Position numbers and translations under genes: made by a program. A stretch of 21,474 bases of DNA, taken from contig ADNK01000716.1 of NCBI GenBank assembly GCA_000320545.1, positions 1 to 21,474 on the forward strand, in the 5' to 3' direction. Below the pieces are notes generated by a model. That model was not told the DNA's origin. It saw only the letters and a program-made list of their open reading frames with translations, and ran no database searches. Below, piece after piece: positions 20,099 through 21,474 of the stretch (position 1 is its first letter; each line of letters starts with the position of its first letter). This DNA comes from Bigelowiella natans CCMP2755 (lineage: Eukaryota; Cercozoa; Chlorarachniophyceae).

Positions 20099-21210
20099 GA
20101 CGACGACAAAAACATCATGCAGTTACGACATCGTGAAGAGAGAGGGCTGATGATGCTGGTGTCTATCAGACTCGCGTCTTAGAGAACGGGACGGATATAG
20201 AGGCGGGAAGTACGATAATCGTAAGAAATGCTAAGAACGCCATCGAGCACGGTAAAGCACCTAGGAACGCCGTCGCCGCCGCCGAAAACGATACAGAAAC
20301 CGCATTTATCCGATCCCGTTCGTAGAATGGCGCACACACAACACGCAAACCGTGTATACATACCGCGGATTGCAATTTAACATTACCTCTCCTTGCACCT
20401 CGCCCCCCCTCCCCAGGCGTGCTCAAGGCATCAACCCTTCGCGCGGCGGCACGACGCACCCTTGTGCAGAGGTTTCGAGTAGGCCTCTTCGATGACCCTA
20501 AAAAGGTGATGGCAAGGATGTGAGTGGGGAGGGGATACCGTGCCCAGTAGGAGTACTATTTAGAGGTGGATCTGGCGCCGTAGCTCAAGTGGCGACGATT
20601 GTGTTTTCGCATATGATTGATTCGAGGGGAGTGAGTCCTCGTAATTCGAGTCATTGTCATTATCACCGTTGTTACCATCATCGCTGCCATCGGCAGCATA
20701 TCTATGAACACCCAAAAAACAAATCAAAAACAACACGCAACGAATGCGAAAAAAGGTGTCGTGGACGTCCATCCCCGCCGAGAAACTTGGCGCAAAAGAA
20801 CACCAAGCGTTGAGTCTGGAGGCCGCACTGCAGGGAATGGTGCTGCTCAAGAACGACGGGGTAAGATCATGTTCAATCATCTTTCGTTGGGACGGGGGGG
20901 GGGCAGGGCAGATATTGTGCGTGGGGGAAATTACACGGAATGAGAACGGCATATACGAGACGCAATACTATATTTTGAAGGCCCGACCGAGTTGTCGCTC
21001 ATACTGCGGTGTTGTTTGTTTGTTTGTTTGTTGTTGTTGTTGTTGTTTGTTATCATCATCATCATCATCATCGTCATCGTCATCATCGATATCATCAAGA
21101 TCCTTCCCTTGAAGAAGGGCATCAAGGTGGCAGTGATCGGTCCCCACGCAGAGTCGCATGTAGAGCTGATGGAAGACTACTACGGAAACGAAGTGTGCTA
21201 CAATAAAACG
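17718..21210 (+). CDS. Secreted glycoside hydrolase family 3, beta-xylosidase-like (3' end beyond window)
   Basis: Predicted to release terminal beta-linked sugars, probably xylose, from oligosaccharides outside the cell or in the secretory route. Visible exons: 17718-17894, 18003-18055, 18179-18277, 18432-18580, 18672-18787, 18934-18986, 19161-19226, 19378-19445, 19607-19733, 19913-19940, 20170-20251, 20417-20505, 20756-20860, 21100-21210. All junctions keep frame and give 441 residues. Residues 1-20 form a signal peptide ([20 protein letters not shown]). Family motifs follow in order: [65 protein letters not shown] (177-182), KHFTAY (212-217), [14 protein letters not shown], then LTMSDCGAI with the predicted nucleophile Asp291. 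Next come [43 protein letters not shown] (the start of the second domain) and YYGN. The order and the Cys-containing motifs match plant-type beta-xylosidases, though alpha-arabinofuranosidase or beta-glucosidase activity cannot be excluded. Several Asn-X-Ser/Thr sites fit secretion. A full protein of this group is usually 700-800 residues, so roughly the last 40 percent, with the usual acid/base region, is missing. Confidence 0.94.
19071..19110. repeat. (CT)20 microsatellite followed by a decoy ACAG
   Basis: In GH3 intron 18987-19160. The tract runs straight into ACAG (19111-19114), a textbook acceptor, but using it leaves the GH3 frame. Only the CAG at 19158-19160 restores [14 protein letters not shown] in frame. 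Confidence 0.85.
19325..19360. repeat. (AT)n microsatellite
   Basis: In GH3 intron 19227-19377, just before the acceptor. Confidence 0.97.
19493..19559. repeat. Compound (CA)n(CAG)n repeat
   Basis: About sixteen CA units merge into about twelve CAG units, wholly within GH3 intron 19446-19606. The CAG array contains many potential AG acceptors. Confidence 0.95.
19813..19836. repeat. Poly-C tract, one T interruption
   Basis: In GH3 intron 19734-19912, within a longer pyrimidine-rich stretch leading to the acceptor at 19912. Confidence 0.95.
20058..20095. repeat. (AG)n microsatellite
   Basis: In GH3 intron 19941-20169. It is purine-rich in transcript sense. Confidence 0.97.
21013..21097. repeat. 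GTTT/GTT then ATC/GTC trinucleotide repeats leading to an acceptor
   Basis: In GH3 intron 20861-21099. The run of ATC units ends in ATCAAG, used as the acceptor for exon 21100-21210, so repeat and splice site are fused. Confidence 0.85.
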
Positions 21211-21227
21211 GTATGTGGGGGACAAAA

Positions 21228-21334
21228 CGACGATGACGATGATGATGACGATGACGATGACGATGATGATGATGATGACGATGATGACGATGACGATGGC
21301 GATGATGATGACGATGATGATGATGATGATGATG
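21228..21334. repeat. (GAT/GAC)n trinucleotide repeat, about 107 bp
   Basis: In the GH3 intron that opens with GTATGT at 21211 and runs off the window. It would read as poly-Asp if translated, but it follows a clean donor and is taken as intronic. Confidence 0.9.
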
Positions 21335-21474
21335 GAGCAATAACATCCACTACACGACATGGAAGTTGGGTGAATCGAGAGCTTCATACCCATGGGACGT
21401 GCATAAGCGATCTCCGAAGCAATAACCATCATCATTGTCATCATTATATTCATATTTAATAATTCCGGTAGTAT

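Noticed and set aside
21228-21334. Poly-Asp coding extension of the GH3 protein
   Set aside because: It follows a clean GTATGT donor at 21211, would insert a long Asp run unlike family members, and is pure simple repeat.
2683-21334. CRISPR-like or satellite arrays among the many repeats
   Set aside because: All are uninterrupted mono-, di- or trinucleotide tracts with no unique spacers or longer units. They are ordinary microsatellites.

Overview
The window is nuclear DNA from an intron-rich microbial eukaryote. The signs are GT-AG introns whose phases join across successive exons, exons mostly 30-150 nt long, a signal-peptide protein without bacterial-type gene starts, and very dense simple-sequence repeats. 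The organism cannot be named from this sequence alone. An alga or heterotrophic protist, possibly a stramenopile, would fit the flagellate-type kinesin, the family-3 glycosidase and a Cys motif I associate with stramenopile and haptophyte secreted proteins. That placement is inference.

Layout. (1) 41-406, + strand: the last two exons of a gene entering from the left, with a very basic, charged C-terminus. (2) 407-2026: a tail-to-tail intergenic spacer without microsatellites, full of short palindromic words (TGCA, GCTAGC, CATG). (3) 2027-10275, - strand: a complete kinesin heavy chain. I assembled it as 27 exons and 765 residues, with all motor motifs present. (4) 10276-10759: a head-to-head promoter region with a TATA box for the right-hand gene. 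(5) 10760-15582, + strand: an unrecognised 19-exon gene of about 415 residues, with a Cys-rich N-terminus and a poly-Asp C-terminus. (6) 15583-17717: a second palindrome-rich spacer holding several strong hairpins, and a roughly 40-bp tandem duplication just before the next gene. (7) 17718-21474, + strand: a secreted glycoside hydrolase family 3 enzyme (beta-xylosidase-like). Fourteen exons and 441 residues are visible, including the catalytic nucleophile, and the gene runs off the right edge.

The genes show no shared pathway: one encodes a cytoskeletal motor, one a secreted glycan hydrolase, and two are unknown. The striking features are genome-level: about 10-14 introns per kb of coding sequence, introns carrying almost every microsatellite, and the two main intergenic spacers carrying none but being palindrome-rich. 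Exon boundaries come from reading splice signals, frame and family motifs by eye. They are strong for the kinesin and GH3 genes and weaker for the unknown genes.
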